A stretch of 64,000 nucleotides of DNA from Lolium rigidum (GCF_022539505.1 NC_061510.1:262641687-262705686), one strand, 5' to 3'; counted from the first letter of the stretch, positions 45,541-57,608 are shown. Program-made: numbers and translations. Notes: generated by a model from the sequence alone, not told the origin.

Positions 45541-46085
45541 CACCCCAAAATCATGCCGAATCCGGGAGGATATGCTCTTGTTGTGGACCCAATCATGAAA
45601 GGGCCGCAAACTCGAGTGAAGTTCAGCAAGGTGCTCGATAGACAATGGCAGCGAGCATCAACATCATGTACAAGCACACCATGCATACGGCTGGGCATAA
45701 CGAGAAAACATGCTTCAGCCAACGCGCACAACGTTCCATGGAATCGTTCCGGGTTTGTCCTGCGCACCGGTTGGAAAAGTCCGGGTGGACGTGTCGTTTG
45801 GAGGACGTGACAATTGCCGGGTTGAGAACTTGGAGTTTGAGGTGGTGGACTTAGATAGTCCGTACCATGCTTTGCTGGGGAGACCGGCACTGGCGGCCTT
45901 CATGGCCTCGACCCACACGGCGTATCTCAAGATGAAGATGCCGGCACCTCGTGGACCTCTGACTGTGGTGGGAAACTACAAGGTCTCGCTGGAAACAGCG
46001 TCTGCCGGATCGAACCTAGCGGAATCGCTGGTGATCGCGGAGGAAAAGAAAAGGATGCAAACAGCTGTTGCGCCGGCTCGAGTCC
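45541..46085 (+). pseudogene. Aspartic protease domain with inserted bases at the active site
   Basis: The catalytic region around 45635-45665 reads DNGSS-type sequence only if two extra G residues are disregarded, one just before and one just after the DNGS codons, followed by INIMYKHTM. Downstream FEVVDLDSPYHALLGRPALA (45838) is the usual second half of the protease fold. The domain should cleave the gag-pol polyprotein; as written it cannot be translated through. Confidence 0.65.
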
Positions 46086-46091
46086 TCACGA

Positions 46092-48558
46092 GCTGAGCTT
46101 AGCGGCAATGAGTGCAAGTCCGAGCGCTCCGGCATTCAAGCCAACAAATGAGACAAAGGACATTGTGCTGGATCCGGCCTACCCGGAGCGCACCGTTCGT
46201 ATCGGTGCCGGCCTCGATCAAGCATAGGAAAGCGCGCTCGTCGGCTTCCTCCGTGAGAATCGGAATATCTTTGCTCGGTCAGCCGAAGATTTGGTAGGTG
46301 TTCCGAGGGAGCTGGCTGAGCACTCCTTGAACGTTCGAAAAGATGCCAAGCCGGTGCGACAACCCTTGCGCCGGTTCGGCGAAGATAGAAGAAAGATCAT
46401 AGGAGAAGAGGTAACCAAACTGCTTGTTGCCAAATTCATTGTGGAGGTCACGCACACGAGTGGCTGGCCAATCCGGTGATGGTTGAAAAGAAGAAAGATG
46501 AGAACACTGGAGGCAAAAGCTCCGAAGGTGTGGCGCATGTGCATCGACTACACCAACCTCAACAAAGCTTGCCCAAGAGACCCTTTTCCTTTGCCACGAA
46601 TCGATCAAGTGATTGATTCAACCGCTCGGGTGTGAGTTGTTGTCCTTCCGGATGCCTATTCCGGTTTCCACCAAATTCCCTTGAAAAAGGAAGATCAAAT
46701 AAAAACTGCGTTCATTACCCCGCACGGGGCTTACTGCTATATCACTATGCCTTTTGGTTTGCGCAACGCTGGTGCAACGTACCAGCGCTGTATGCAAAAA
46801 TGCTTGTTTGATCAAATCGGAAAGAATGTGCAGGTGTATGTGGATGACATCGTGATAAAAACTAAGGTAAAAGATACCCTGATCGATGATCTCCGGCAAA
46901 CATTTGATAACCTAAGGAGGTTCCGGATGAAACTCAATCCAGCAAAATGCACTTTCGGTGTCCCTGCCGGCAAGCTGCTGGGTTTCCTCGTCTCAAGCCG
47001 AGGCATTGAGGTCAATCCGGTAAAGATCCGGGCAATCGAAAGAATGACAATACCACAGGATTTGAAGGACATACAAAAGTTTACCGGAAGCTTAGCATCG
47101 CTAAGCCGGTTCATAAGCAGGTTGGGAGAGAAGGCCTTGCCATTGTATGCCTTAATGAGAAAATCCGATAAGTTCGTCTGGACCCCTCAGGCAGATGCAG
47201 CATTCAAGGAGCTGAAGACAATGTTAGCTACCGCACCAATATTGGCTTCGCCGTTGGAAAGAGAACCAATGTTGTTGTACATAGCAGCAACCAACCGGGT
47301 CGTGAGTGTTGTTGTGGTAGTAGAAAGAGAAGAGGAAGGAAAAACCGTCCAGAGGCCGGTATACTACCTGAGCGAGGTGCTCTCCCTCTCAAAGCAAAAC
47401 TACCCGCACTTCCAGAAAATGACCTATGGCGTGTTTATGGCCGCCACAAAGCTCAAGCACTACTTCGAGGAACATCCTATGAAGGTGGTGAGTGAAGCAC
47501 CTATCTCCGACATCATGTGCAACAAAGACGCCAGCGGCCGGATGGCAAAATGGGCGATCCAGATATCACCATACGTGCCGGTGTATGAAAGAAGAGATGC
47601 CATAAAATCACGAGCTCTGGCTGATTTCCTTGTTGATTGGGCGGAGATGCAATACAAACCGCCGGATCAGAAGATAGAGTACTGGAAAATGCACTTTGAT
47701 GGATCCAAGCTCAAGGAGGGTCTGGGTGCCGGTGTGGTGCTTACTTCACCGAAAGGAGATCACCTCCGGTATGTTTTGCAAGTACATTTCAGGGCATTGA
47801 ACAATGTCGCTGAATATGAAGCTTTGATCCATGGGCTTAAGGTCGCAAAAGAAATCGGTGCGCACCGGATCATTTGCTATGGAGATTCGGATCTTGTAGT
47901 ACAGCAGTGTTCCGGAGATTGGGATGCAAAAGATGCCAACATGGCCTCGTACCGGTTTCACGTGCAAAAGATTGCCGGGTTCTTCGAAGGTTGTGAGTTT
48001 CACCATGTACCGCGTGCAGAAAATGAAGCTGCGGATGCTTTGTCCAAGATAGGCTCATCCCGACAAGAAATTCCTCCCGGAATAGCTCTGGCACACCTGA
48101 GAGTACCATCAATCAAGCCAAGTCCCGAGTCGGAATCAATTTTTGTTCCGGAGTCACACATTGTGCCAATGGATATCGATGAAGGGAACCCGGGGACTGC
48201 TCCGGCGAACCCGGGGACTGTTCCGGCAAGCTCGGGGACTGCCGTACCCATACCGGAAGAAATGATGCTGGTGGATAGCATGGAGATAGATGCACCGGTG
48301 TTTTTGGTTCGAGAGATACCGTCATGGGCTAAACCTATTAAGGAATTCCTAATCAACGGCACCTTGCCGGTGACGAAAATGAATCAAGGAGAATCCAAAG
48401 AAGGTCCAAAGCATACACATTCATCAATGGTGAGGTGTACAAGAGAAGCGTTACCGGTGTCCTTCAAAGATGTGTGGAACCGGAAGAAGGGAGAGAAATG
48501 CTTGAGGAAATTCACCAAGGAGAATGTGGGCACCATGCCTCGTCAAGGGCGCTGGTAG
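46092..48558 (+). pseudogene. pol: Reverse transcriptase and RNase H region of pol
   Basis: The N-terminal RT part (46160-46680) is broken by shifts and a stop near 46632. From 46681 a long open frame covers the rest: TPHGAYCYITMPFGLRNAG, the catalytic YVDD at 46837-46848, thumb and connection, then an RNase H-like tether region to about 47650. It continues into a second RNase H domain (MHFDGSKLKEGLGAGVVL at 47692, NNVAEYEALIHGL, CYGDSDLVVQQ, HHVPRAENEAADALSKI) of the type Tat elements acquired. The frame closes at 48558, overlapping the integrase frame by 124 bases, so a frameshift lies near 48385. Confidence 0.85.
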
Positions 48559-49589
48559 CAAAAGTGTTTCGGCATGGGTTTTACTGGCCCACTGCTTTGG
48601 CGAACGCTGAGGATTTGGTAAGGAAATGCAACGGGTGCCAGAGGTACGCCAAGCAAAATCATACCCCAGCGTCCGGTTTAAAGACAATACCGCTAACATG
48701 GCCGTTTGCTGTTTGGTGCCTTGACATGGTTGGCCCATTTAAGACTGCAAGGAGCAGCATGACTCACATCTTGGTCATGGTGGACAAGTTCACCAAATGG
48801 CTAGAAGTAAAACCTATCGCAAAGTGTGATGGGCATACAGCTGTGAAATTCTTGAAAGATGTCATCTTGCGGTATGGATACCCGCACAGCATCATCACTG
48901 ACAATGGAACCAACTTTGCTCAAGGTGAGTTCAAAAGGTTCTGTGAAGATAAGAACATCCGGTTGGATTTGTGCTCGGTGGCACACCCACAAGGCAACGG
49001 CCAAGTGGAAAGAATGAATGCTTTGGTACTCTCCGGTATCAAACCCAGACTCATTGACGCAGTGGAAAAGGCACCGGGGTGTTGGCTTGATGAGATACCA
49101 TCTGTGCTGTGGAGTATAAGAACAACCCCAAACCGGTCTACCGGATACACTCCGTTCTTCATGGTCTATGGAGCAGAAGCAGTCATACCAACCGACATCA
49201 TCCATGATTCACCAAGAGTACAGCTCTATACTGAGCAAGAGGTCAAAGAGGCCAGAGAAAATGACGTGGACTTGCTAGAAGAAGCAAGAGAGCTAGCTTT
49301 GGCAAGAACAGCCATTTACCAGCAAAACCTCAGACGCTATCATGACCGGAAAGTTAATCCAAGAGTCTTCCGGGAAGGAGATCTTGTGCTTCGCCTAGTG
49401 CGGCGCACCGAAGGCCGGCATAAGCTCTTGCCACCATGGGAGGGTCCCTTCATTGTAAGCAAGGTGCTTCACAATGATGCGTATTACTTGATCGATGCAC
49501 AAGAGTGGAAAAAAGGAAAGGCGGACAAGTCCGGAGAAGAGAGCAAGCGTCCATGGAACGTAGCTCTGTTGCGTCCTTTCTACTCTTGA
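48435..49589 (+). CDS. pol: Integrase region of pol
   Basis: An open frame of 384 residues. The zinc-binding HHCC region is intact (HQGECGHHASSRALVAKVF ... CNGCQ, 48507-48645). The catalytic D,D-35-E residues sit in LDMVGPF (48721), ITDNGTNF (48895) and GQVERMN (49000). The C-terminal chromatin-facing part (WEGPFIVSKVLHNDAYYL, about 49440) ends ALLRPFYS at 49587. It inserts the cDNA into the host genome. It should be fused to RT/RNase H; the first residues of this frame overlap the shifted upstream frame, so the given start is the frame limit, not a true start. Confidence 0.85.
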   Translation: MYKRSVTGVLQRCVEPEEGREMLEEIHQGECGHHASSRALVAKVFRHGFYWPTALANAEDLVRKCNGCQRYAKQNHTPASGLKTIPLTWPFAVWCLDMVGPFKTARSSMTHILVMVDKFTKWLEVKPIAKCDGHTAVKFLKDVILRYGYPHSIITDNGTNFAQGEFKRFCEDKNIRLDLCSVAHPQGNGQVERMNALVLSGIKPRLIDAVEKAPGCWLDEIPSVLWSIRTTPNRSTGYTPFFMVYGAEAVIPTDIIHDSPRVQLYTEQEVKEARENDVDLLEEARELALARTAIYQQNLRRYHDRKVNPRVFREGDLVLRLVRRTEGRHKLLPPWEGPFIVSKVLHNDAYYLIDAQEWKKGKADKSGEESKRPWNVALLRPFYS

Positions 49590-50300
49590 AGTGGTGTTGT
49601 AAGAAGTTCCTTTTTTGTACCTTATATGCTATGAATAAAAGATGTCGGAACCTTAAATGAGTCTCGGGGACTACCCCAACTTAAGTTGCATGTAACTTGT
49701 CTATTTTTTCAGTTTACCGGTTGCTTATTGAATGTTTTTTCTTTCCGGTTTAGTAGTGTGCTAAATCCTACCGGAGTCTTCGACTCTGCTGCTGTCCGAA
49801 AACCGGCTTCATGGCAAGCAAGATAAACCGGTAGGAGATAAGCACATGAACTGCGAAAAGGGAGAGCAGGAAAGAGCGATCCGGAAAATTTAACTAACCC
49901 CGGTTAAACCAGTTTTTCGCAAAATTTCAAAGTTATTTCTAAGTTCAAGAAGATGCTTGTTTGGTGAAAGAACCTTGTGCTCATACGCCAAAGAACGCCC
50001 AGAGAAGGCAGGCAGAGCCAAGGCAAAAGAACCAGGTATGCATCAAATTGGACGCGGAAGCAATTGAGAAATCTTTGCAGTGCAGGATAAAAGCGAGAAC
50101 CAAAAGCAAAATATGCTAAGGCAAACTCATAAATACTTAGCTACCGGTATAACTTACCGGCAGGAAATGTTGTAGCACAACCACAAGAAAACTTAAGTTT
50201 TACATCTTAAGCCCCGGCATACCGGGGCAGAATTTAACAGACATTGTTTTAAGGTAAACAGGGCCAACGGGCATAGCGAGGCAAAGGTGTCATAGAAGGT
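49590..50300. other. Spacer between integrase and the antisense gene
   Basis: No gene. Rich in 'accgg' phrases as in the LTR. The two genes converge here, so their 3' ends face each other across about 700 bases. Confidence 0.6.
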
Positions 50301-50302
50301 CA

Positions 50303-53300
50303 TCAGGCAGCAGGGACGTCGGGTGGAGCAGCACCGGCCTCGGCATCTTCAGGAGGAGTAGCGTCGGCTTCGGGAGCTTCCGGCGGCACGTCCCCGGCAG
50401 CTTCACCTTCATCTCCCTCGTCTTCTTCTTCCTCATCGCTGAGGTAGTCCTTGACGCCAGGGGGGGGTGGGATGAAGGTGCGGACCTCGGCATATTCGGC
50501 AAGCCGGTATGCCCGGTCCTGCCGCTTCGCGGTGAGCGCTGGGTCGGTGTCCGTGGGAGCATCCGCGCGCACGCCCTGAAGAGCGTCCAGATCAAGAGCA
50601 GGATACCATGAGCACGCGGAGCGCAGCGCCGTGTCGGCTCCGGCACGAGCCGCAGAGCATTGCCACTCGCGGATTCGGTGCCCGGCATCTTTGAGCCGGT
50701 TGGCGGTGAGCGTGATGTTCTCCGGCAGCTCCTCCTCAGGCCATAACACCTTGAAGATCTGGATGGCGGCGGTTGGAAGGTAGACAAGAAGCCGGTCGAC
50801 GCAACGCATATGTTGGACCCGCGGCGAGAGGGCGACAAGATAGTCGTACCCGTCCCGGTGCGCATCCATGTTGGGGAACTCCCGCGCAATCCGGTCCTCC
50901 CTTACTTTCTTCACAGCATAGGACTGGGATTCCGGGAAGTGCTCTACAGAAAGAAAGAAAAAACATAAACACAAGATACCGGAAAAGAGTGTGTCGGGAA
51001 AGAAAGGAACAAAGATATATCTTCAAGGGAAAAAAGCTTGTAAGCAAGAGAAGGGACAAGGCAAGGACTTACGGAGAGCTAGCGCATCTATTTTCATAAC
51101 CAACCGGTCATACTCCCGATGATCGGTGGTCATGGTATCAATAAGCCGCTCCGCTGCTTTCCGCGCCTTCCTTTCCTCCTCCAGTTCTGCCGTCAAGACG
51201 GTGTTGGCGTTCGTGGAGTCCTCCACAACCTCCGCCAGCCTAGCCTCCGCTGCAACCCGAGCATCCTTCAAAACTTGCTCATGCCGGAGCGCGGCTTGTA
51301 TGGCCTGCTCCTTGAGCTCCCCCAGGGCGGTCTTCTGGGCCTCCGGCGCCTCGTTGTGTTCCACGAGGAGCTGCTCCTTCTCGCCTAAATACCAAAAAGA
51401 AAAGTCTTAGCAAGCAGCACTAGATCGAATGAAAAAAGGAAAGGGTCGGCGAGAAAAAGAAAGGATGGTACCTTGGAGCTTGGCAACTCCGGGCCTTCGG
51501 GGCCTCGAGGCTAGCTTCGGAACAAGCTGTTAAACAAAGAGTGCGTAAGCATCAAGGAAGGAAACATTCCGGTAAAAAGATGCCGGAGGGAAAAAGAAAC
51601 GAACCTTGGCGGTGGGCGTGAGCCTCGAGCAAGCTCCCGATGCTCCCACGAAGCTCCTCGAAGAGCTGCTTCCGGGTGTCGACAGGTGCTCTATTCAAAG
51701 AAAGGTAGTTGTGAGAAAGAAACAAAGTTTCAACCCGAAACTCGGGGATGGCAGCGCCGGTGTCATGCTAGGTTTTTAAAACTAAGTTGTGTGCTAAGAG
51801 GAAGGTGTTTAACCCGAAACTCGGGGAGCGGCGGTGCCGGTTTCACGCTAAGTTTTAAGTTAAAGTTTTGCGCCAAGAGCTGCGCTCTCACCACAAAACT
51901 CGGGGATCGGGAGAATAGATAAGATCCGGAAAGAAAAAGAAACCGGCATCAACGGGAATTATGAAAGAGGTTTAGCAGAACTTACCACCACATTGTTGGT
52001 AGCATCGTACCAAGCACCGTCGAACTCTTTTCACGGCGCGTTTAACACGCGTGAAGTGTTCTTCGGTGGACCGAGCCCCGGCGGGATCCGGCGCAGGAAG
52101 GCGGTCCTTTCCCGGGCCGCGGGTTGAGGCGAGAGATATCCGCCTCGTTCCACTTCACGGGCATAGGGGAGGAGGTGCCCCAGGTCCTTGCCCGCGCGCT
52201 TCGGTTCAACGATCCGACCTAGGAGGCCGGTGGGCTTGTCCCGTGCAACGAGCGCGGCGGGGGCTGACGTGCGAGCACCACATCTCCCGAGCCACCAGAG
52301 GTGCCGCCCTCCACAGCCTTGCCGCGGGAAGCCCCGGGCTTTAGAAAAGTGGTGATCTTGGGGGTCTTGGACGGCACCGGCTGCTTGGCCGCGGAAGATC
52401 CTTGGCTGGGCGGCGGTGTCGGCGTGGCCTCAGGAGGAGGAATAAAGACCGGCGCGGAAGCATCCGGCGCGGTAGGGGAAGAGCTTGGCTTCTTCTTCTT
52501 CTTCGGGGAAGAGGGAACCAGAGGTTCCGCCCGCCCGGCATCAGTTTGGCCGGCGCCGATGTTGCTGGCGCCGGTGTCTTGGGTCTCTGGAGGGGAGGTA
52601 GAGTCCTCCTCCGCGCGGTGATCTGGAGGTGTTGGGGCCGCGCGCCCCGAACTTGCAGTGCCCCCCGAAGGGGAGGCAGAGGTGTTGCCGGCACCAGATG
52701 GTGCCGGACTTGAGTGAGGAGGAGGAGTTGAAGTCCTCGCGGAGCCGGCGGAGCCAGCAGAGCCGGCCGAGCCAAGCTCAAGTGCGGGGCTGAAAGAAAG
52801 GAAAAGGAGAACGAGTTGGAAAAAAGCAACCGGAGAAGAATTCGGTGGAAACAAAGAGAGTATAAAAAGAGATAAAACTTACCCGGAAGACATCGGCATC
52901 CGCCTCGCTTGTAGCGCTTGGTGCCGACCTGCTTCCCGCCGATGACCTCGGTCCGAGGGCGCTTGCCGGAAGAGGCACGGCTGGGGCCGGCATCAGCAGC
53001 CGGAGGATCACTCTTCTGGCCTTCGGCCATAAGGTTGTCCAGGAACTCGTCCCCCACCTCAGCTTGCAGCGGAGGCACGTGCTCATGGACCTGTGGTTTG
53101 TTGCTGACTGAGGGAATGTCTACAGAAGTGAAGTAACAAAAGAGTATAAGAGAACGAATGGAAAAGCTACCTCAAGTATGGTCAAGTCATCAGACGAACC
53201 AGCAGGTTCCGGCGGAGACTTGCCAAGGCGAGAAGATGGAGTCCGGCCCATCCTTAGATCCAGCCAATGGATGACGGGATCCGGATCGTACTTGTCCAAG

Positions 53301-54451
53301 GGCCTCTTCTGGGCAGGGCCTCGCCGGTCTGAATCAATCCGGGGGAAGCGGGCCTTGGCCTGAAAGCAAAGGAAAAAAGAAAGGTTAGACACTTGCACAA
53401 AAGTTACCGGTAACACGACCCGAGCCGCATATCTTCTTACATCTTTGGACGGAGGATTCCTGGCACTAAGAGGGCAAAGGCCCCACTCCCAGTCATCCGG
53501 CATGTCCGTTTGGCAGATTTGGCCCGCCTTTAGGACCACGTCCTCCTTGCTCAAAGCCAAGCCGGTGATCTTGGTGGGATCGCCGGGGCCGTACATCTCA
53601 CTAATTTTGTGCGCGCGCTGCTGGAGGGGAAGCACCCGGCGGCTGATGAAGGCACGGATGATATCGTCGGAGCAGATCTTGGTGTCCCTCATCAACCCCT
53701 GCATGAAGCGCACCACCCGGTTCGTCTCGGTGTGATCCCTTCCGGGGTTGTACTGCCAGTTGGTCTTGGCGGGTGGCGCCGGGTTGAACGCCGGCAAGTT
53801 GATGAGGTCCTCGTCGCCCGCGTTCTTCACATAGGCAAGACTCGAGGCCGTTGAACTTAAAAAAGGGGCTCCCTTGGCGGGAGCCGATAATACAGGACCC
53901 GCATTGAACGGGGGGTTTGGGCTTAGGAATGTCCTTGCCCTGGACCGAATTGATCCGAAGGGAGAAAAAGCGGGCGAACGTCTCGCGAGCGGGACGGATG
54001 CCAATGTAGCCCTCCATGAAGGCCACAAAGCAAGAAAGATAAAAAACGGCGTTGCCGGGGAGATGATGAGGTTGGAGGCGATAGAAGTCAAGGAGTTGGC
54101 GAAAGAAATCTGAGGCGAGGAAGGCCGAAGCCACGCTCAAAGTGAGCAAGGAAAACAACGGCCTCGCCCGGTTCGAGCACCGGTTGGATTTCGCCGCGAG
54201 GAAGCCGGCGAGGTAACTCCTTCCGGAATCCTCCCGGACCGGTAGAGCCAGTCGATCTCATATTGGGTCACGTCGGAACCTCTCCAGGCTCCGCGTGTCT
54301 TGTCCTTTCCGGAGGCCCGGCTAGATGTGCCGGCCTCTTGCTTCCGGCCGGATGCCTGGCCCATCCGGGCGAGGTCGTCGGTTAACCCGTCGGAGGCGTT
54401 GCTATCTTGGGTGCTAGAAGTGGCGGCAGGGAGAGATCCCTCGCTAGACAT
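50303..54451 (-). pseudogene. Antisense spliced gene of the gypsy element (PF04195-type protein)
   Basis: It starts on the minus strand at 54451 (MSSEGSLPAATSS). The N-terminal half carries the plant 'putative gypsy-type transposon' domain: FFRQLLDFYRLQPHHLPGN (54105), FVAFMEGYIGIRPARETFARF (54030), TNWQYNPGRDHTETNRVV (53770), RRVLPLQQRAHKISEMYG (53640). Exons are separated by introns ending in cag, for example around 53350-53440 and 53085-53160. A Pro/Ser-rich linker (52750-52230), a coiled coil (51364-51060) and a C-terminal helical domain (50950-50500) with an acidic Pro/Ala tail follow. One clear frameshift lies near 54140. Function is unknown. Proteins of this kind occur antisense to pol in several grass gypsy elements, including element A here. 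Confidence 0.72.
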
Positions 54452-55406
54452 GGAGATCTAGGAGATGCCGAAATCTACTGAGAAACAGTTTTCCCCAAAC
54501 GAACCCTCGCGCGAAGATCTACGAGTAAGAGGAAAAGCAAAACAAAGAGCGAATAAATACTCTACCGTCCCCGAGATCCAAAGTGCAAAAGAGAAAGAGG
54601 TAAAGGCGCGTCGAGCCTAACCTGAGGCGGCGGAGTCGCGAGGAAGGGAGTTTGCTGGAGGAGCGGCGAGCCTAGGGCCGCCGAGGAAGTCCGGCGACGA
54701 CGAGGCGAAGAACAGCTTAAGGAAGCGCGAATGCGGCGAGCTCGGTGAAGTTGCTGCTGAAGATCTCAGCACGACGACGTCCGGCGGAACACAGGAGTAA
54801 GTTCGCCGGGCGACGGGCTCGAGCAAGCGGCGGCGACGAAGAATGGCAAAGGCACGGAGGCGATGAACTCGCGCGCAAGGAAGTGGGGAATGCGAAGAAG
54901 ATGAAGGAGGAGCGGCGGTTGCGCTTATAAAGAAGGAGGGAAGTGGGCTGGAAACCGCTGGGCCGCGGCGGTTCGCCTCGCGGCCCACGGCGGTTCGCAC
55001 AATGGGCCGCCACGTGTCGACGGGATACACGCGAAAAAACCGAAGGCCACACGGGGGCACACAGAGATCTGGAACGGCTAGTGGGATCCGCTGCGGTGCA
55101 TTAAATGAGCGCGCGGAAGTCGAAATGAAATGACAACTGACACTGGCGCGTCAGTCACAGTGCGCATGTCTCTGTCAGGCGCGGGGCCCGAGATATTCTC
55201 GACTTCGCCGAGGAAGCGTTTAATGGTTAAGATACCGGAAGATAAGGCACCGGGGCATGACTTGCAAAGAAAAGATAAGGAGGATCCGGGCAAAGATGCC
55301 GGATCCGAGCGTGACGCCGGATGAATCAAACCGGTATCAAAGACATAAGAACCTGGCATGGTCTGTTGGATAGGATCCACCAGACTATACCAGCTTCGGG
55401 GACTAA
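54452..55406. other. Region upstream of the antisense gene, with polypurine tract
   Basis: On the minus strand it would be promoter and 5' leader of the antisense gene. Open frames at 54617-55060 are GC-rich and unconserved. The last bases 'cttcggggactaa' (55394-55406) precede the 3' LTR and act as the polypurine tract. Confidence 0.5.
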
Positions 55407-56110
55407 TGTTGGGGGGATGACCCCCGGTATGCCAAAGGCATGTCAAACCGGATGGCTCGTGCCATCAAGATACCGGTTTAATGTTTATACCGGAACCTGA
55501 GGTTAAGAGTTTAGCTAAGTGGAGCTAAGCCGGTATCCCCAAGAGGGGTATACCGGAACCCGGTAAAGAAGATACCGGAAAGGAGAGCCTGTCGGCAGGA
55601 CCGGTCAAAGATTCTCTCCAGAGCTAGAAGACAAAGATGAGCTAAGCAAAGTAACTTTTGACAAAGGGCTGACGATAAAGAGAAGAGTGACGGTCAAAGA
55701 AGCCGGAGGACGTCAGCGCCCCTGATTAAAGAGGACTCCGGTGTCATCTATGATTAAAGTAGCTTTGTAAAGTAGTTTGTCTAGTCAAAGATGCCATTAG
55801 GGTTTCTTCCGATGTAAGCTACCCTCTCCCCTATATAAGGAGAGGGGTACTGCCTCCTACAGGCGCGAGACCATAGAGAGATCGGTGTACTGAGAAACTT
55901 GTAACCATGTTGAGATCAATGAAGCTAGCGATCTAGTAAAGAGTTCTTCCTCTTGTCTCTCTTCTTGCATACCGGCCTTTGGTTGTGTTCTTGAGGAAAG
56001 CATCCGGAAGTTCTTCCCATCTAATCGCAAACCCTCCCCCGAATCCTCATACGTCCATTCGGCCCCAACTTAAGCCATCCTATGGCATCTGCTCGTTCAC
56101 CACGACGACA
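55407..56110 (+). repeat. 3' LTR of the Tat-lineage element
   Basis: 704 bp, near-identical to 42109-42812. The differences I see are at about 55595 (G for A), 55789 (A for G), a shifted A/T indel pair near 55850, 55884 (G for A) and 55976 (C for A). Confidence 0.92.
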
Positions 56111-56605
56111 GTGGTGGTGGTGGTGGTGGAGGAGGAGGTGGTGGTGGTGGTGGTGGTGGTGGTGGTGGTGGTGGTGGTGGTGGTGGTGGAGGTGATGGAG
56201 GTGGTGGTGGAGGTGGTGGTGGAGGTGATGGTGGTGGTGGAGGAGGTGGTGGTGGTGGTGGTGGTGGAGGAGGAGGTGATGGAGGTGGTGGTGGTGGAGG
56301 AAGAGGAGGTGGTGGTGGAGGAGGAGGAGGAGAAGGTCGTCGGAGTAGGAGGAGGCCGGCCGGAGTAGGTGGAGGCCGGCCGGAGTAGGAGGAGGCCGAC
56401 CGGAGGAGGAGGAGAAGGTCGCCGGAGTAGGTCGCCAGAGTAGGAGGAGGCCGGCCGGAGGAGAAGGTCGCCGGAGTAGGAGGACGGCCCCGGAGGAGGT
56501 GGTGGTGGTGGAGGATGAGGAGGAGGAGGCCGGCCGGAGGAGGTGTTGGTGGAGGAGGAGGAGGAGGAGGAGGAGGAGGAGGAGGAGGAGAAGTGGAGGA
56601 GAAGT
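56111..56605. repeat. GGT/GGA simple repeat of the CACTA interior
   Basis: Nearly 500 bases of GGT, GGA and 'ggaggccggccggag' minisatellite units. The left rest of this array lies at 42081-42108 on the other side of the nested retroelement. Open frames across it are by-products. Confidence 0.9.
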
Positions 56606-57608
56606 TTGCATAAGTGAGGAGAAGTGGAGGAGTAGTGAGGAGAAGTGGAGGAGGGCGGCAGAAAATTCAAATTTTGGACGTTAATTCTGTGGCGCATGGG
56701 CACTAGGTGCGCCACAGAATTTTTTTTTTCTTTTTTTGTATTTTGCAGCAAAAACACTTTAACTGCCCGTAACTTTTTACTCTTTTTGGCTCCCCACGCA
56801 ACTCCACACCCCCCCCCCGTGAATTCGGATGTAGGTTTTTCGTGGGAACATTTTGATATATTATGCGTTTTTTTCGAGTTCGTATTCAACCAGAAATCCA
56901 GTTTGATGATTTTCCCACGTAATTTTGCAAAAAAGGTCGAAATTATTGTTTGTTAATTCTCAGTGGTAAAGATGACATAATACATGGGCATCTTGAAGGA
57001 ATTTTTTTTTTGAAATTTTTATCTATTTTTTTTATTTTTTACAGAGGTAAAAAAGGCGATCCACGCGGGGGGGGTGGAGTTGCGTGGGGAGCCAAAAAAA
57101 GTTCTGTGGCCCATGGAACTCATGTGCGCCACAGAAATGTGTAGTTTCTGTGGCGCACCATCCCACATGCGGCACAGAAAGTCTTAATTCAGTGGCGCAC
57201 CAGGACAAGTGCACCACAGAATGTCTTATTTCTGTGGCGCACGTGATCCTGTGCGTCACAGAAATAGTGAAACCAATGATTCGGGCTGGCCCCACCAAGT
57301 TTCTGTGGCCCATGGTTTGTTGGTGCGCCACAAAATTAAGCTATTTCTGTGGCGCACCATGCCTGGTGCGCCACAAAACAACTTTCTGTGGCGCATTTTT
57401 GGTGGTGCGCCACATAAATAAGCTTCGCCTATAAGCGTTTTCCTACTAGTGCGGCCGGCGCCATTCATCTCTCATCTCCCCTCTGACCGTGAGCAACCTC
57501 AATTTTTCGTCGGACACCGATAGCGAGGGGAAGCCATCGGGATGGCGCCATTGGTGGTACAGAGTTGCAACGCCTAGCAGCTCTGGTTCCCCGCCGACAG
57601 ACAGCTAG

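Larger units (their letters stand above)
42109..56110 (+). mobile_element. Young 14.0 kb Tat-lineage gypsy retrotransposon
   Basis: Two 704-bp LTRs (42109-42812, 55407-56110) start TGTTGGGGGGATGACC and end ACGACGACA, with a 5-bp duplication GTGGT on both sides. Aligned by eye the LTRs differ by four substitutions and two one-base indels. A primer-binding site, gag, aspartic protease, RT, two RNase H regions and integrase follow in gypsy order, then an antisense spliced gene and a purine-rich tract before the 3' LTR. Large size, second RNase H and antisense gene fit the Tat lineage. The coding region is full of frameshifts, so this copy is unlikely to be autonomous as assembled. Confidence 0.9.
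41760..57451. mobile_element. Non-autonomous CACTA element hosting a gypsy retrotransposon
   Basis: The termini share a perfect 14-bp inverted repeat (CACTAGTAGGAAAA) and a 3-bp duplication CGG (41757-41759, 57452-57454). Subterminal units TGGCGCACC / GGTGCGCCA repeat at 41780-41965 and 57100-57415. After removing the 14.0 kb nested retroelement and one GTGGT, about 1.7 kb remains, without transposase. The interior includes a GGT/GGA simple repeat and an AT-rich module (56845-57065) shared with the CACTA fragment at 36220. Confidence 0.88.

Noticed and set aside
55979..56889. Val/Gly- and His/Leu-rich frames of up to 269 codons
   Set aside because: They are translations of a GGT/GGA simple repeat inside the CACTA element.
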